Shown here in pieces: positions 41,860-54,117 of a stretch of 64,000 bases of DNA; positions within the stretch are counted from its first letter, which is position 1; each line of letters begins with the position of its first letter. Under the pieces are notes generated by a model. That model worked only from the letters and a program-made list of their open reading frames with translations. It searched no databases and had not been told where the DNA came from. The stretch covers positions 21,204,001 to 21,268,000 of the forward strand of contig OZ020484.1 in assembly GCA_963971405.1 (NCBI GenBank), read 5' to 3'. The DNA comes from Psococerastis gibbosa (lineage: Eukaryota; Arthropoda; Insecta; Psocodea; Psocidae). Both the position numbers and the translations under genes were made by a program.

Positions 41860-43856
41860 GTTTTGATGCAGAAATGTACTAATCATCAAATTCATGGAAA
41901 AATTATAGCACCAAAAATTAAAAATACCTTATATTGTAGGTACAATAGCATAGTGTATGAAATGCTACCTACCTATAGAACCTGAATTGACAAATTGAAC
42001 TTATATGTATTAAATTAAATGCATAATCCATCCTATTTTGGGGTGACCCAGGAGGGGAAAATACCTACGGTCAACTTCCTCTCAAATAACTCTAGTTTAC
42101 ATTATCAAGTTTTAATAAAACAATTATTAAATTGTTTGTTCAAGGGTTATCTCAATAATTGGTTTGAAAGCTCGTGTGTAAGCCAGCTGCCAACAGAAGA
42201 ATCCCAATCAAATTACCCGGTACTGATTAACATGAGCCGAGAATTCGAGTCAATGAAACACATCTCTAAGCAAAGGGAACTCCGGTGAAAATATATGAGC
42301 CGATTAGTTTGAGAAATTACTGTTTATATGTTGGTTAAACTAAGTTAGTTTAGTAATGGCGGTGGGTATAATGTACTTTTGCAATAATATTCCTCGTTCA
42401 TCTCTTCGAATGACTTCCTTCTCTTACGTCTACCCTAAATTTATCCTGATTTCCCCTATAAGCAATTTATTCCTGATTTGTTATACTGGAAGAAATTCGC
42501 AGGTATTTGAAATTTCTAATGGTAATACCATTTACTGAATGAAAACCGTCGGTAATCCGTCCGCAAGCTGCTCCAATCAACAATATTAATATCGTAATTG
42601 TGACAAACTATTGTACGGTTATATTTGTGAATTGGCATAGCAACGAAAGTATTCATTTACTCGGGTAAGCTTTATAAAGTAGACAACCTAGATCTTATGC
42701 TTCGGAAATTCCTAGATTGTTTATGAACTAACACAGTTCTGGATCATATTCATAGCCATATGCATATTCTAGCTGCATCCACAACATACAAGATGTTGGG
42801 GGAGGACAAAATCAGTTCAGAACTAGATGAAACTTTATATGCAGGGTTTTTCAAAATTTTAAATATATATATAAATATATATACAGTATATAATGACAAA
42901 TTTAAGCATTTTGAAAATGTAAGAAAAGGTGCTCATTCTATGGAAACCATAAATGTTCTTGGATGGAACAGAAACATGTTTCAGAATATGATATTACCAT
43001 CATAAAACCACAAAATTTGATTCAAAAATTATAATAATTTTAGGTGTACCAAATTTTGTGGAGTAGATTTAGACTTTTAATCCGAAAATTTCTGAACCAC
43101 AGTATAAGTGACTACAAATGCATTGATTGATTGATCGATGGTCAAATCATCCCCTAATTATCTCCCCAATCTCCACTCAATGGAACAAAGATTTGAGAGC
43201 ACCACCATCCTACAAAATTCTATTATTTTGATTATATTGAAGAATGTCTAATAAAATTCTTATTGATTTACAGTCCACAAGTAGCATCGTCATATTGCTG
43301 AACCAAAAAGCTCCCTTCTCCATTATATCCATAAAATTACCCTAGGGTCATCTGAAGTACTACTAAAAGAAATTTATAATAAGAAGGGTCTTCACTAAGA
43401 GGCTTTCTAACACTCAGCAAAATTTCAGTAACTCGGCAGCGGAAGTGAGATCCATACTCGTTAGGGAGCATAAAGGGTAGGAACTCGGTTCAGCCATTTC
43501 TGAATGTACTTTTAACTTAGGAACTTGAGAACAATAATTATTCGGGCTTGAAAAGGCTTCCTTATTGCTATCAGTATTGTACCCATTTCCAGTGTATTCT
43601 CAGAATATTTGACAGTGCTGGAGTGGAGAAATAGTTAAAACAAGGGCTGTATATTTACAGTACTTACCTACCTATACCTACCATAGTAGGTAATGTAAAC
43701 AAAACAATACATTTTCTTTTCAATATTCCTAATAGGTGCGTCGTATGGTTTCACTTTAAGTAATATTTTTTAAGTGTAACTTCTTATGGCGGGCTTCTGA
43801 GAGCTGGAATGTTATTTATTAATGGGACGCTAGAGCAAGTACACTGGACCTATACA
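41860..43856. other. Noncoding stretch, nothing recognised
   Basis: AT-rich. An 89-codon plus frame at 42019-42288 has no supporting signals. Confidence 0.35.
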
Positions 43857-43864
43857 CTGCGGTT

Positions 43865-44057
43865 CGAGGGCGGATCCACGGTGGGGGGAGGGGGAGGGGG
43901 TCAGGGGGTCATGACCCGATAATAATATAATAATATATATAGATAATAATATAAAAAAATTGAAATAAACTCAACTTTTCAAGAAACAAATTACCTTTAA
44001 AGCTTGTATACACACTTGTGACCCACTCCCCTAAATTTTCCGCTGGATCCGCCCTTG
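43865..44057. mobile_element. hAT-type MITE, family A, copy 2 (193 bp)
   Basis: Ends CGAGGGCGGATCCACGG and CCGCTGGATCCGCCCTTG with the exact 8-bp duplication CTGCGGTT (43857-43864 and 44058-44065). The G tract is interrupted (GTGGGGGGAGGGGGAGGGGG). Confidence 0.85.
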
Positions 44058-44069
44058 CTGCGGTTTAGA

Positions 44070-45228
44070 GCTGTTTAGAGCTGAAAACTGCGATCTTGTT
44101 TGATGAGCAGGGTAGCATAATATAGGAGGTACAAGTATACTGGAGATGTTAGGAATTTGAGCTCTACTATTTTTTAGTATGTTATTGTTTTGATGTTTCA
44201 TGTTTATGTAAAATAAGATATATGATGACTTTATGATGAGTTTAACTAAACGAAATTAATAATTAGTTAGGCCTAATTAGCAAAATTAAAGGACATTTTG
44301 AACCGTGGCGTTAAGTTCTATTGTGTGGTCACAAGCCAACACCAATTTTTCTTTTTAACTCCCATTTCGAATTAAGAGACTTTGTGACTTTGCGCAAAAG
44401 CGGATCATAGTGGGGAGTACGATTTGCTCGTCACGTCATCTAACGCAAAAACGCAATACATTGACCATGCACTGAATTAAAAAAAATGGAGTTACCATCA
44501 AGTGGCAAATCATACTACAAAAAATCCCACCACCATTGGTTTGAGAAAATGTTTGCCCAACTCGATGGTACATCAACTTCGCCTCAAAGAAATGGAGGCA
44601 GAGAATTTAATGGTACACTACTACAGATAGGTATTAAATCAAAGTCAATCTAGGAGGTATCATTAAAAGCACGTAAAGGTTGGCTTCCTTTGTGCAAAGA
44701 AAAGGGCCACGTTTACGAGCCCTCATCTTGTAGAATGGTTTTCAATTTATGAGCTTACCAGCCCATATACGACTACTTGCAATTCAAGAAAATTTATCGA
44801 CTTTCTTCTTTTTATCGAAGTTCAATTGAATTAATACTATACTTGAGGGATTCGCGTATACATCATCCGTTATAGGATTAGCGGAATCAAAATATATATA
44901 GTATAGTTAAAAAAAATTATAAAGTCAAGCAGTTGACTAGATTCCTCGGTATAAGATTTTCAGCAGATTTTAAGAGGGATTCACGATCGTGTATTTATAG
45001 CATGCTGAACCCTAATTAATTTGTTAAATTGAGAATGTGATTCTCGGTTGTAAAAGAAAACAATGGCAAATTTACTATCACATCACTTCAATTCAGAGAA
45101 CCTAACTTAAATTTATCGCAAACATCGAGAGTGGAAAATTTGCAAGACAACATAAAGAGCCTAGCGGTCGCGGCCATTTTCTTTTTGTTATAACTTGAAT
45201 TTATTAAAAAAATATTTATTTATTTAAA
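44070..45228. other. Noncoding stretch, nothing recognised
   Basis: AT-rich, without a supportable frame or closed repeat. Confidence 0.35.
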
Positions 45229-45345
45229 AAAATCCCCCGGGGAGACGCCGGCCCCCCTGTTTCCAGTTTTGTTAATAAAGTTCTCGTCTGTAAATTCTGA
45301 AAAAATGTGTTGCCAAAATGAGTAAAACCCTACTATTGCGACCTC
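45229..45345. repeat. Family C fragment
   Basis: AAATCCCCCGGGGAGACGCC, then GGCCCCCCTGTTTCCAG, then AGTAAAACCCTACTATT: one tandem unit of the family C interior in the inverse orientation to 38.1 kb. No ends visible. Confidence 0.5.
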
Positions 45346-45399
45346 TAGACAATTACAATAACAGACACTAATGGCGGCTTCCATTAAGTAAGGTCGAGG

Positions 45400-45580
45400 A
45401 GTACTGCATTGGTAGGTGGCACTACCGTCCAGTATTCCTTACGGATACCTTTCAAGAGAAGGTGGGATAAGGCCTAATTAAAATTCCATTCTCACCGGAA
45501 TCGAGCCAGAGACCTTCACTCTTGTATGTAATGTATGTAAGCAAACTACCACCAGAACCTCTAAAGCAGTCCGTTCACTG
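45400..45580 (-). repeat. tRNA-derived SINE (SINE-5)
   Basis: Minus strand: GGTTCTGGTGGTAGTTTGCT (box A region), then GGTCTCTGGCTCGATTCCGG (box B GGCTCGATTCC), then a body ending CCTACCAATGCAGTACTCC. Single copy in the window, so the boundaries are approximate. Confidence 0.5.
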
Positions 45581-45639
45581 TCCGACAAGGTCTCTAGGGA
45601 CAAGCCTGTTATACTAGTATCTTCAATACAGTATTTACA

Positions 45640-46432
45640 TTTATACTTTTTATTTACACGTTTTGAGGTCCCAGGAACCCAAACAAGTGGTTTTTACGAA
45701 ATGTCTGTCTGTCGCTCTGGCTGTCTGTTCACCGATTTCCGGGCAAACTACTCGGTCGATTTTGATGAAATTTGGCATATAGGTTCACAAAAATCATGCC
45801 TCGGGACCACTTTTTTTATTTTGGGCTAACTCAATTGGGGGGGGGGGGGTTTATTATAAAAAAACTCCAAAAAAACGTCTAAAAAAATTATTTCTCAAAA
45901 ACGGCTCCAACGATTTATTTTAAATTCACATATATTGTAGTCGTTATTAATGTTAACAAAATGAGGGGGTCGCTTGCCCCATGATAGTTTGCTTCTGGGG
46001 GTAAAAAAATAAAAATAACTCAATTTTCATGAAAAATGACTAAAAAATAATTTTTCTGCGAAACCTTTCTATCGCGGATTTCTACCTTCAGGTATGTTTT
46101 AGGTGTTCAATAGGGTAACAAAAACGGACAGGTTGCATTCCCAAAAACATATTTGCTGCTGTGCAAAAAATTATTTTGAGAAATTATTGAAAATTCACGC
46201 TCCAATACATTACGTGCCATGTGTCATTGTTGTACTACTGTTACAATGTATCGGTCTCTTCGTTCCAGAATATGCAATTAAGTTTTAGGGGGTTTTTAAT
46301 ATATTAAGGTGGACCCCCCCCCCCTCGAGGGATCTGAAATTTAACCATAGAGTAATTATTTCCTATGAAATTACACATGTCTATATCTACTTCTTTATAA
46401 ATTGGAAAGCATCTTCGAGTAAACTCGGACCG
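45640..46432. mobile_element. Family D element, copy 2
   Basis: Starts inside the family (CACGTTTTGAGGTCCCAGGA) and ends at ATAAATTGGAAAGC (46397-46410) plus the ACTCGG hairpin. It holds G13 and C13 runs and about 200 bp more interior than copy 1. The left inverted end is missing. Confidence 0.6.
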
Positions 46433-46439
46433 GTTCTTA

Positions 46440-49228
46440 ATATTTACTCATCAAGCGCCATAGTCCATATTATACTAGAGGAGTACCTCCAGCTGGGTAA
46501 CTTTCCAATTAATTAGTTCTCTAATAGCCCTCTTAGCATTTAATTAAAACTTAAATCTGTTTCTTATCTCATGGTTCTTAAATAAAACGAATTAAATACT
46601 CCTGTCTTCCTCCCTTCTTAAATAATTTGTCCCAGCCAGCTTGTATGAAAATTCTTAAGCAATATAGTACAGTCTTTACATCTATTTCCATTTGGAGCGC
46701 ATTGGTCACAATTTTGATTTTCATAACTCGTATTGGTGAAAAAATTCTCAGGAAAGGGGGGGGGGCACAAAACACGAGAATATTACCTAAAGGGTGCCTA
46801 AAAATTGGTTTCTAGGCTTAACTTCAGCATTTTCATTGTAATTTATGTTTTTAAAAAAGAAGGGGACAGTTGTCTACTTGATGGGGGACCGTTGTCAACT
46901 TACAGGAAGGCTACTTCCCAGACTAATAGACAGACAATTCATTAATTAACAAACTATTTGTTCCACTCAATGCCTCATTTGTTTAAAACAATTGAATAAA
47001 CCCCGAAATTATATTAATCCCAAATCGCCAAAATCGGGCTGCAAGCCTATGAATATGTATTAGTAAAAACAATTGGTTCGAATTAATAATAATGGGTAAT
47101 AGTTGAGCAAAGTAACATAAAATTAAAGAACAAATCAGCAAAATAAGCAACGCAAGTATAACTACCTCCCTTCTATAATGAGCTACGAACGAACTTTTTT
47201 CCAACCAAAAAAGATAGGGTAAAAAGCAGTAGCGCGCGGGTAGATTGAAAAGAGTCTCCACTCCTCCCTCATTCAAATTGCAGACTGTAACTCGCAGTAA
47301 TGGCTCTACGCCTCCATGCATCACTCTCAAATTGAATTGCACTGAAAACCCTCATTTGCACTTCGCATTTTGCAATGTGGACCTTAATTTGGCTCCGCTA
47401 CATGAATTAACTGTGGAGCGTTCAACAAATTTGACTTTTACCATGGAGTAGACCGTGCTCTGAGCAATGGTCAACACGGTGTCCATAGTGGGAGTGCAAA
47501 TTACGCCTGCAACTCTCATGCCGGCTGCAATATTCCCTCTTTCAAAGAGCAATATTACTCCATCATGGTATCGATCAGTAATGCGATTTTTCCTATATTT
47601 AAATGGCTTCAGCGGTTTAATTTGCATTTTGGGGATTCACTGAATATCCGCTCTTACTGCTTCATACACTCGTAGTTTTCAATATTTATAATTTCAATGA
47701 TTTGAATGGGTTTACTACATACATTATACTTTACTGTATTTTAAAATATTCATGATATTTACCAAAATCACCAGTCATTGATGATGAACGTACATAAGTA
47801 CAAAACAAAAAGGGAAAATATAACAGGGTAAAGTATTAATAGGAAATTTACACGACAACGATTGGACTGAGAATGCTAACCATTTCTGTTGGCGTTTCGG
47901 CTCTTGCAATCCATATCCATAAAAACACACACATATTAATTTAATTTTTAATATTTAAATTTGTTCATGCAAATACATATTTTATTTTTATTGTTACTAT
48001 ACTATCGATTGGGCAATTCTATGCACCATATTCTATTTTAATGAATGTAATAACACAATAGTTTACGCTGTTAATTTCTTTCTATAGCAATGTGAAAAAA
48101 AAGAAACGGAGGTTTACTGATACTGATACTGATTTTTCTATTCTCCGGACACCACGTTATTTCATGAACTTTCAAACTATGTCGTTTAGTAGGCTACCTA
48201 TTAACTTATTCCTGGGGTTAAAAATGTAAACAAAACCATTTTTAATATCACTTTTCTTTATAAAATAATTTTGTTTTATTTTTAATGCCAGGATAATATT
48301 AAAAATAATGTGATATTTTTGTAAAGTTATAAATTAAACAAGGGCAAGTCAAAAAATAGAAAGCTAACTGTGGACGAACGGGAAAACATGGCAATAAAAA
48401 TTTAGCTCCATTGTTTAAAGTAGTATATACAGTATGTACCTAATTTTGCCATTAAAAAAAAAAAATAACTACCTTAAACCCCTGGACAATGTTCATGCAA
48501 TAGAATAGTCAGCGTCAGTCTACGCTCTCTTCATTATTAAAATAGCTTAGTAAAATTTGTAATATTGAAAATTAAATTAACATGAAATTTATATTTATTA
48601 AATTATAATAAATTCTACTTTTTCTTATAAACAATAATTCTAGTGCCATTTCATTTCAAAACAGACACCGTTGATTAAAATTGTATAGTCAATAGTTATT
48701 TATAGTATTTTTATACACTTCGCATCGATTATGGATTCTATTGTTTTCTAGGAGAACTAATGATAGTGATAATAATAAAACAATTCACAATGTCTTCTTT
48801 TGTGCCCTTTGTAGAGATCCTGCTTCAGCAGTACGTTCCAATCCTATTATTTTGAGTTCATTAATTTCGCTTTGAGAAGATAGCGTGGGCAGTAGATTGC
48901 CCAGCTCGAAAACCAGATACAACATTATAATTGATCTAAGACAATAACTTCAAGTTCGCAAAATAGAGTTTCCACCTGCACCTAGCCTTTGGCGCTATGT
49001 GATATCAGTTTTCAATATGGGCAAGAATTGTACAATTCTCTGAAATCATCAAATGGATAGGATAATCAGTAGCCCATTAATTTGGGGTCCACTGCTTGTG
49101 GGGTGAGAAGTTCGTTTCCATATAGATACAGTAAAACTGAATCGTTTTAATGGTTACCAATTAGAGTGCCGTATGGTTATTATTTAGTCAAAAACATGAA
49201 TATTTACGATATGTAATAATAAATGCAC
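46440..49228. other. Noncoding stretch
   Basis: AT-rich DNA with a G9 run at about 46757. Frames at 46983-47342 and 47352-47627 (minus) and 47245-47451 (plus) overlap in a mildly GC-richer patch, with no gene signals. Confidence 0.35.
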
Positions 49229-49395
49229 CTACATGTAGCGTAGTGGTACGGACTCTGACTTTCACCCGAAAGGTTGTTGGTTTGAGAACCACAATTCTTA
49301 CATTTTCTGGCCATGCTTCGGAGGGCAGGTAAAGCAGGAGGTCCCGGGCCTTCCTAGGTTGGCTTTGTAATAGAAACAATATAAAGTCCTCATTT
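49229..49395 (+). repeat. SINE-1, Glu-tRNA-like
   Basis: TAGCGTAGTGGTACGGACTC fits box A (TRGYNNARNGG) exactly. TTTCACCCGAAAGG and a slightly decayed box B (GGTTTGAGAACC) follow, then GGCCATGCTTCGGAGGGCA and TCCCGGGCCTTCCTAGGTTG. The distal tail is shorter than at 20281. Confidence 0.75.
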
Positions 49396-49409
49396 ATTTT
49401 ATTTTATTT

Positions 49410-50060
49410 ACGATACAGAGAATCAAATGCCAACATATGGACGCCCCAACAAAAAAATCCCTTTCGGCTCTGGCCGATCAGGTGTAGATTCTGCAGACCC
49501 TGTTTTTCCTCGAGGCTACCTACGTATGTGAAAAAAAATAAAAAATACTTCCTTATTTTCCCGATTACGACATCAAAACACAAAACTGTTCTGTCCTGTT
49601 CCATATTTCGAACCACAATGCCCACTATGAACTTTTACATATCAAATTGTTTTCACTTTGACTGGATGCCATCTTAAAATGGTTGATTTGTCGTAAAAAT
49701 TGTTGATCAGCATTATCGTAGATAATAATGCGGGCTTTCAGTCCGATATTAATTCGTTCGTTCATGTGTCCTAAAATCGATATACATAATTACATATTAA
49801 TTACATACATACAGTACATACATACATAGGCCTACATATATATACATAACATTTTGAACGGAGGGTGGTTTTAAGCTCAGGGGGTCATGATATGAAAAGT
49901 TGTGAAGGAATTTTCCGAAAGTCGAGCATTGGTCACCATTTCAATAGGTAGATGAATCTCACTAAAATGTTTTAATTGTGCCATTGATTATAAAAATTAA
50001 ATTAGGTACCGGTACGAGTACAAGAACTTCAAAGTTTCTGGCACTGTTAGCCAATATTGA
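49410..50060. other. Noncoding stretch, nothing recognised
   Basis: (CATA)-rich patch at about 49800-49850. No gene supported. Confidence 0.35.
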
Positions 50061-50065
50061 ATAAT

Positions 50066-50287
50066 TGATCCGGGATAGTCCAGTTAGTAGGGAACTGGAC
50101 TATAAAACAAAAGGTCGAGGTTCGAGACTCGGACATGTTATAAGGAAAACTTTCCGCCGGGCCTGGGCTCACCCAACCCTTAAACTTTATTTGTCAGGGA
50201 AAAGCACATGTTGTTGGCCACCACCACAACATCCCGACCATAGGAGAGGTCAAGGTCAAGAGAGAGGATCGATAGTCTGCTATAGTC
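50066..50287 (+). repeat. tRNA-derived SINE (SINE-4)
   Basis: GATAGTCCAGTTAGTAGGGA (box A region) is followed by GACTATAAAACAAAAGGTCG and box B GAGGTTCGAGACTCGG. The spacing and the CTATAAA anticodon-loop-like stretch recall an Ile- or Lys-type tRNA, but the parent is uncertain. It abuts the family A element. Confidence 0.55.
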
Positions 50288-50295
50288 ACTAGACC

Positions 50296-50478
50296 CCAAT
50301 GGCGGGTCCACGGGGGGGGGGGGGGGTCATGACCCCCCTTTTAATGAGTAAATTCATAAGATACCTAGTAATTTTTATTTTTTAAATAAAACTCAAATTT
50401 TCCCCGAAAAAATTACCTTTTAAATAAATAAAAAACTTGTGACCCCCCCCCCCTAAATTTTACGCTGGATCCGCCGTC
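50296..50478. mobile_element. hAT-type MITE, family A, copy 3 (183 bp)
   Basis: Ends CCAATGGCGGGTCCACGG and CGCTGGATCCGCCGTC. Target duplication ACTAGACC (50288-50295 and 50479-50486); the shared word extends to GTCACTAGACC. A G15 run lies at the left and a C13 run at the right, inverted relative to each other. Confidence 0.82.
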
Positions 50479-50489
50479 ACTAGACCTAC

Positions 50490-51100
50490 ATTGGGCTGTC
50501 GTGCCACGGATATTTTTTCATATAAAATGCACGATTAAGGGTATGCCGAATAAAAAATACCAACATATCTGGACGCCCTAAATAAAAATTATTTTATTGT
50601 ACTATTGATTTTAAAAATTAAATTAGGTACGAGTTCCAACTGAAAAGTTTCTGGGACAGTTTTCCAATATTGAATAAATTAAGGGAACTCTCCATCCAGT
50701 CGAATACAACAGCAGCAGCAGCGGCAGCTCATTTCATCAACTTCTTTTGAGCTATGAAACAATTTTTGAAACTTTCCAGCTGACGCCAAACTTTTAAATA
50801 ATTTGTGTCATGTAAAGTAAGTTCTGTTTTTCAAAAAATTAAACTTACGGAACAATTCTCGTACTGGTTAGAGCAATAATTTACGGAAATTGGTTAACGG
50901 AGAAAACCTAGTTTATACGCATGCACAAATTACAAGTACCGTACCTACATTGCCATTTGGGCCCATGAATAAGTTTGAGCCCCCAAAGACTCGCAATAAA
51001 AAAATTTCATATTTATAGTAATATTATTGTTCAGACAAATTAAATGTTCGATGTTGAAATACAAAAGCTACTATATTTGGTCAACAAGTCCTAATTGTTA
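50490..51100. other. Noncoding stretch, nothing recognised
   Basis: AT-rich, with (CAG)n/(GCA)n words at about 50707-50726. Confidence 0.35.
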
Positions 51101-51107
51101 ATTTAAG

Positions 51108-51175
51108 TGGGCCGAAAGGCCCAAAATTCGCCCATATAGAAGATAACACAATATTTATTTCCTTCTTTCTAATAT
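51108..51175 (-). repeat. Hairpin-tail repeat (family T)
   Basis: TGGGCC-GAAA-GGCCCA at 51108-51123, then AAATTCGCCCATATAGAAG and TTATTTCCTTCTTTC: the inverse of 20511-20592. Confidence 0.6.
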
Positions 51176-51177
51176 CA

Positions 51178-51796
51178 TGGGCAGAAAATGGGGGGTCCTG
51201 TGGGAGGGGGGGGGGGCTGAGCCCCATAAAATTGATACGTTTTGTTCCATCCATTAATCCATAAAACGACCACCTAAAAGCCTGACGATTTTGTAGGAAG
51301 TCGCCATGTTATGGGTGTACCTGATTTATAAAAAAACTATATAACTTATGTCTTAACAAACTCTTCGTCTGCATAATCTAAAATGTTTTGCTGATAGAAT
51401 GCGTGAAACCGCACTATTTCAAGCCAATTGTCTCGAAGAAATTCTCCGGGGCCCCCTTGTTAGGAGTATATATTGTAGTGTTCTTCGCCTTTAAAATTTA
51501 ACTGTTACTGCTCACAAAATGCGTGCAACCCCGCCATTTCAGGCATATTTTTTAAAAAATTTCCCCCGCCCCCCCCCCTTGTCCAGTTATATTCATCGCT
51601 AGTAAAATCTACACATTATTGCTTTCGAAATGCGTATAAAATCCCACTATTACAAGCCACGTTTTTTAAAAAAATTCTCCCGGGGGAGACCGGACCCCCC
51701 TTCAGGTCTCTAGAACCCTCGAGCTCCTCATTAATTTAAAAGCTGCGTATGAGAACGGTCCCCCCCCCCCCTCGAAAACCTAACGCTACGCCACTG
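51178..51796. mobile_element. Family C-like element with internal tandem units
   Basis: The right end CGCTACGCCACTG matches the family C terminus. The interior repeats a unit of about 111-120 bp (cores near 51411, 51531 and 51642, each ATGCG...CCACTATT-like followed by a C-rich CCCCCGGGGGAGACC-like block). The left end CATGGGCAGAAAATGGGGGG does not match the right, so the element is truncated or composite. G and C runs lie at 51206 and 51760. Confidence 0.5.
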
Positions 51797-51799
51797 AGT

Positions 51800-52345
51800 A
51801 TTGCTATTATAATCTTTCGTGAACTTGCCAGGACATTTTTATTTTTATTTTCAATGAGTAGATTTTTTTATTTTTTTAAATTTATTCGGCTTAGCCCCCC
51901 CCCCCCCCGACTTTTTGAGATTTTCCGCCAATGTCTAATATGTGTAATGGAGGAAGATATATATGATACTAGATACTAGATCAGATGGATCCTACCCGTT
52001 ACACATTTAACTCAACCAGGTGATAAGTGAAAACAACCTCCAGCTCATAATCTGTATCAAAAGTCGATAATAATAGTAATGCAATTAATTAATAGATAAA
52101 TAACAAGTATGCAGTTTAATGTGATATTAAATTGTAAACTGTAAACATGCAGTTAATTAACTTTTTATGGAAACATAAATTTATTGTATTGTATTGTATA
52201 GTAAGGTACGTTCTATTGTGTAACCTAGAGTTATACAATATTTAGGAGAGATGACATTCCAGCGCGCCAAAAACGTTTTTCAATGGCTGGACATAGAGCT
52301 CTAGAGGCTACCATACCACATCTCATTAATTGACGATGAATATTG
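51800..52345. other. Noncoding stretch
   Basis: Another C13-14 run lies at 51896-51909 (TTAGCCCCC...CGAC). No frame, RNA or closed terminal repeat supported. Confidence 0.35.
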
Positions 52346-52349
52346 TATA

Positions 52350-52428
52350 GAAAAAAGAAAAAGGAGATAAACTTGGCTTTATTTTCCATTTGGGCGTATT
52401 TTGGGCCTTTTGGCCCACTCTTATAATT
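52350..52428 (+). repeat. Hairpin-tail repeat (family T)
   Basis: CTTTATTTTCCATTTGGGCG then TGGGCC-TTTT-GGCCCA at 52402-52417 and CTCTTATAATTAAG. Same order as 20511-20592. Confidence 0.6.
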
Positions 52429-52716
52429 AAGCCATATTGTGCATCGTATACATACATTTGGTCATGACCATTGGCCACATCATGATGTGGTTTGGGCAGA
52501 TCAATGATAAGAAATCTTTTCTCGATAAATATCGTAAAATAGTTTCATTCATTAGCGGTAGAGGCGCAGCAAGCGCGTTGTTTATGTGCGAAGATGGTGA
52601 CCATTTCATGAAATTCTCGAGCATTTCATGAAGTGAACAAATCTGCGACATAGTTTCTCCCTGTATAGGTACTGTATTTTCCGGTTTGTTTCACAAAACT
52701 TCAGGTTTATTTCTAT

Positions 52717-52941
52717 TTATGGTACTGCAGTTTCTACACAACCAATAGGTCGGTATACTATAAGCAAAACAAATACAGTAAATGGAAACCATACGGAAAG
52801 AAAACGTTTTAGCTTTTCCAGGCTACCCAAAGCACCACAACAACAATTAATAATGCTATAAATGAGAAATGTTATACAATAGATTAGATATGTGGCAATT
52901 GCAGACATTATGGCAACCAGCTTAAACCACAACCTACCCAC
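52717..52941 (-). CDS. Candidate terminal exon, two hydrophobic segments
   Basis: Minus strand: a strong pyrimidine-rich acceptor (CATTTTTCTTTTTAAG) precedes 74 open codons and TAA. The peptide has two membrane-like stretches (IATYLIYCITFLIYSIINCC and WFPFTVFVLLIVYR) with a short basic loop LEKLKRFL between. AATAAA lies at 52706-52711. The hexamer is very close to the stop and the reading frame has no ATG of its own before residue 12, so it would have to be a downstream exon. No family recognised; a chance frame in T-rich DNA is a real alternative. Confidence 0.25.
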   Translation of the reverse strand: MGRLWFKLVAIMSAIATYLIYCITFLIYSIINCCCGALGSLEKLKRFLSVWFPFTVFVLLIVYRPIGCVETAVP

Positions 52942-53119
52942 CTTAAAAAGAAAAATGAAACAAGAAACACAGGCAAATTATATGAGACAATAAAAATATT
53001 GTACATACTGTTTAAGGGGATGAAAGGTTGGGGGGGGGGGGTACCCTGGTAAGGTCCCTGACAAATTAATCGGCATTATAGTATTTATGATGTCATTGTT
53101 TACCTATCGAAGATGATAC

Positions 53120-53180
53120 CGTGTGACGTCACGGATGAAGCACCCTCAAGGCTTGGCGTGGTCGCTAGGCAACGCGTGGG
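53120..53180 (+). promoter_or_regulatory. Candidate promoter: CRE and X-box-like sites
   Basis: A perfect palindromic CRE, TGACGTCA, lies at 53124-53131 and an RFX X-box-like GTCGCTAGGCAACG at 53161-53174, 29 bp apart, in a GC-rich patch ending 13 bp before an ATG. CREB/ATF and RFX sites in this arrangement are common in animal promoters. Binding is inferred, not shown. Confidence 0.5.
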
Positions 53181-53186
53181 GTCTCT

Positions 53187-53330
53187 ATGGCGACCGCTGT
53201 ACACAGCATCCTTGAACCCCGTATTCAAATCAAATTAAAATACTTGCTTATCATTATTCTCTTGAACATCAAAGCATTACTGAAGCCCATTCAGTGCCCT
53301 TGTGTGAGGGGTCAGCAGTCAAACGGATAG
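53187..53330 (+). CDS. Candidate first exon or short ORF behind the CRE/X-box
   Basis: ATGGCGACC gives a 47-codon frame starting MATAVHSILEPRIQIKLKYL, with a hydrophobic run YLLIIILLNIKALL and then PIQCPC before the TAG at 53328. A possible donor TGT/GTGAGG at about 53311 would end the exon in phase 0 after CPC. The basic-then-hydrophobic start could be a signal anchor or signal peptide. The start was chosen because it is the first ATG after the promoter-like sites. No family recognised. It could be a complete micropeptide or an upstream ORF rather than an exon. Confidence 0.4.
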   Translation: MATAVHSILEPRIQIKLKYLLIIILLNIKALLKPIQCPCVRGQQSNG

Positions 53331-53739
53331 GACCAGTTCCAGCAGGAGCGGCGAGGCACGTTAATTCCAAGTGTAGCGGGTAATTGATTCTAAATTTTGG
53401 GATTCTCTGTGCATTGTACTTTCTTCCTTTTAAATAAAAGGTCAATAGAGTCAACATATTACATACTGTATGTACTGTACTGTCTCTGGCATACTGTGTG
53501 TAATTTTAAATTGCTGAAAATTTATCAAAATCCACTTGTTGAAGATACTGTACAGTATATTCCTATGTATGGATGAGTTACAGTATACACATAAACATTG
53601 ATAGATGCCTTATTAAACGACCCGCAAGTTCATTAGTCATTAAAAGGTTTAGTATATATAGTGTCAAACCCAATAAAATCCCAAACATGTGATGACGTTA
53701 GACAAGAGGCTTCTCTTTGTTTATCATACCTACACATAG

Positions 53740-53865
53740 AAAGAAAGCAAGAAAATTGTCTGTATTCAATAAATATGTATAGATATATATCAATTTTTAA
53801 TATATACTTTGTGTAATAAATAATAGGTTAGCCCCTCGGGGCTAAAACTCGCCTAATATAAAGGC
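53740..53865. repeat. Hairpin-tail repeat (family T), diverged copy
   Basis: GAAAGAAAGCAAGAAAATTG at the left. At the right lies the hairpin TTAGCCC-CTCG-GGGCTAA (53828-53845) followed by AACTCGCCTAATAT, which aligns with AAATTCGCCCATAT of the 51108 copy. The stem has changed on both sides yet stays paired. Confidence 0.5.
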
Positions 53866-54117
53866 GTTTTTAATTTAATTTCAATAAATTTATTTTTCAG
53901 ACGGGCGAATATTGTTACATTACACATTATTATATCACACAGTATATTACAATATTAAATACATTAACCTGAATAAATAATGCAATGTTTAAAATAGGCT
54001 ATTACTAAAATGGGCTGAAAAATAAAACAAACTACTAAAATATAAAACTAAAAACCACTCTGGTTCTGAGGTCACAATCTCAACGATTAGATGGCAGCAA
54101 CTCCCTACATAGCCTAC

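Noticed and set aside
49229-49290. Possible tRNA-Glu gene
   Set aside because: Box A and an anticodon-like arm are present, but box B is altered, the acceptor stem cannot be closed and the unit recurs with a SINE body; it is a SINE head.
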